A stretch of 64,000 bases of DNA from Chryseobacterium sp. HSC-36S06 (GTDB taxonomy: Bacteria; Bacteroidota; Bacteroidia; Flavobacteriales; Weeksellaceae): contig NZ_JALJZX010000004.1 of NCBI RefSeq assembly GCF_024171485.1, forward strand, positions 1 to 64,000. The letters are read 5' to 3'. The stretch's first letter is position 1, and each line of letters opens with the position of its first letter. The notes below the pieces were generated by a model. It was not told the DNA's origin. It made no database searches and was given only the letters and a program-made list of their open reading frames with translations. The position numbers and the translations under genes are program-made. Shown piece by piece: positions 62,755 through 64,000 of this stretch.

Positions 62755-64000
62755 ATGCAAAATCCATTATTAGAAAATTTCAATACTAAACACCATTCAG
62801 CGCCTTTCCACGATTTCAAAGAGGAACATTTTCTCCCGGCATTTCAGGAACTGATAAAGATTTCGGAAAAAGAAATTGACGCTATTGTAGAAGATCCAGC
62901 AGAACCGACCTTTGAAAATGTTATTGAAGTCCTCGCATTTTCCGGAGAGAAGCTTGACGTCGTTTCAGGCATTTTCTTCAACCTGAATTCTGCTGAAACG
63001 AATGATGAAATACAAAAAATCGCGCAGGAAGTTTCGCCGCTTTTAACTGACTTTTCTGCGAAAATTTCTCAAAATGAAAAACTCTTCGGGAAGATAAAAA
63101 AAGTTTACGACGAGAAGGAAAAATATGATCTAAACGAGGAACAGCAAATGCTCCTGAACGAAACCTACAAAGGTTTTGTGAGAAGCGGAGCTCTGTTGAA
63201 TGAATCCGATAAAGAAAAATTCAAGGAAATCAGTATTGAACTGTCGAAGAAATCGCTGCAGTTCGGGCAGAATGTGCTTGCAGAAACCAATAACTATTTT
63301 AAACATATTACGGAAGAAAAAGACCTGGCAGGAATTCCGGAAGCTATTTTAAACCAATACCGCGAAGAGGCAAAAGAAAGAAATCTTGAAGGTTTTGTGG
63401 TGACCCTGCAGTATCCGAGCTATATTCCTTTCATGACCTACGCAGAAAACCGTGAACTTAGAAAAGAATTGGCCCTTGCAAACGGAAAAAAATCCTTCAA
63501 TAATAATGAATTCGACAATCAGAATCTGATCAAAGAAATCATTAAGTTAAAACAGGAAAAAGCGCATTTACTGGGCTATAAAAACTATGCTGAATACGTT
63601 CTTGAAGAAAGAATGGCTAAATCTCCGCATCAGGTATCGTCATTCCTGAATGAACTTCTGGAAAAGGCAAAACCTTACGCCGAAAAAGAAATTGAAGAAC
63701 TGAAAACACTGGCAAAAGCAGACGGAATTGATGAAATGCAGAGTTATGACCATGCCTTCTATGCTGAAAAACTTCGTAAACTTAAATTCGATATTGATGA
63801 TGAAGAACTGAAACCTTATTTCCAACTGGAAAAAGTTCAGGACGCGGTTTTTGGTCTGGCGAAAAAACTTTTCGGGCTAGATTTTGTGGAATCCACCGAG
63901 ATCCAGAAATACCATGAAGATGTAAAAACTTACGAAATTTTCGAAAACGGTGAGTTCAGAGCCCTTCTTTACGCAGATTATTTCCCGAGAAAAGGAAAAC
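62755..64000 (+). CDS. M3-family oligopeptidase, N-terminal part
   Basis: The frame opens at ATG 62755 and runs off the window's right edge after about 415 codons. It begins MQNPLLENFNTKHHSAPFHD and continues with FENVIEVLAFSGEKLDVVSGIFFNLNSAETND, the helical N-terminal domain of Dcp/oligopeptidase A-type metallopeptidases, and LGYKNYAEYVLEERMAKSP. The zinc motif HEFGH lies beyond the window. It probably degrades short peptides in the cytoplasm. The family's length is about 680 residues. Confidence 0.88.
   Translation, partial: MQNPLLENFNTKHHSAPFHDFKEEHFLPAFQELIKISEKEIDAIVEDPAEPTFENVIEVLAFSGEKLDVVSGIFFNLNSAETNDEIQKIAQEVSPLLTDFSAKISQNEKLFGKIKKVYDEKEKYDLNEEQQMLLNETYKGFVRSGALLNESDKEKFKEISIELSKKSLQFGQNVLAETNNYFKHITEEKDLAGIPEAILNQYREEAKERNLEGFVVTLQYPSYIPFMTYAENRELRKELALANGKKSFNNNEFDNQNLIKEIIKLKQEKAHLLGYKNYAEYVLEERMAKSPHQVSSFLNELLEKAKPYAEKEIEELKTLAKADGIDEMQSYDHAFYAEKLRKLKFDIDDEELKPYFQLEKVQDAVFGLAKKLFGLDFVESTEIQKYHEDVKTYEIFENGEFRALLYADYFPRKGK

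Overview
The window reads as chromosome of a flavobacterium, most likely Weeksellaceae (Chryseobacterium/Kaistella-like). The signs are AT-rich DNA, promoters of the TTG-N17-TAnnTTTG type, C-terminal type IX secretion sorting domains, many lipoproteins, and a pyrEF fusion. No rRNA, tRNA or CRISPR array was recognised.

Bases 1-11971 hold an integron-like gene cassette array with no integrase in the window. Ten attC-like sites (about 110-195 bp: outer core RYYYAAC...GTTRRRY, an 18-21 bp inner stem, a long loop) separate small cassettes. The cassettes mostly encode short membrane proteins, lipoproteins and secreted proteins of unknown function, plus a glutaminase and a three-gene cassette (AraC regulator and two MdaB-like reductases). 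In nine intact cassettes the first and last 12 bases follow one rule: start GTT-N7-AT, end AC-N7-AAC. The N7 is private to the cassette and exactly complementary between its two ends, and position 11 always carries an A/C mismatch. Two identical IS110-family elements have each inserted directly after the left core of an attC site. Their 208-bp non-coding end contains segments that resemble the attC junction, as expected of a bridge RNA.

Bases 12-17 kb are a decayed continuation: collapsed or truncated attC sites, a YdeI-like protein, a PaiA-like acetyltransferase, a headless AraC gene, and an AraC / acetyltransferase / hydrolase unit whose two promoters share the same operator-like block. From 17 to 28.5 kb lie accessory genes: HxlR and F420-reductase-like genes, a Fic protein, and a seven-gene redox/hydrolase cluster (with one frameshifted flavodoxin) divergent from an AraC regulator. 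From 28.8 to 34.6 kb is a remnant Fic gene and an integrative island (primase/VapE pair broken by a frameshift, helix-turn-helix protein, tyrosine integrase). From 34.6 to 39.9 kb a second short cassette stretch follows, with a three-gene membrane/DUF6544 unit, an acetyltransferase, and MDR/SDR/HxlR genes.

From 40 kb onward the DNA looks like core chromosome: pyrEF, an AEC transporter, a DsbA-family protein, YceI, DUF4846, a large M1-like/beta-barrel protein, two T9SS cargo proteins, a 1077-residue outer-membrane protein, NamZ, an ABC permease, a cysteine synthase family enzyme, a glycosyltransferase, a YfhO-family protein, DUF6263, an SRPBCC protein and the start of an M3 oligopeptidase. The first 40 kb therefore looks like a mosaic hot spot built by cassette capture, IS110 insertion and an integrative element next to stable core genes.
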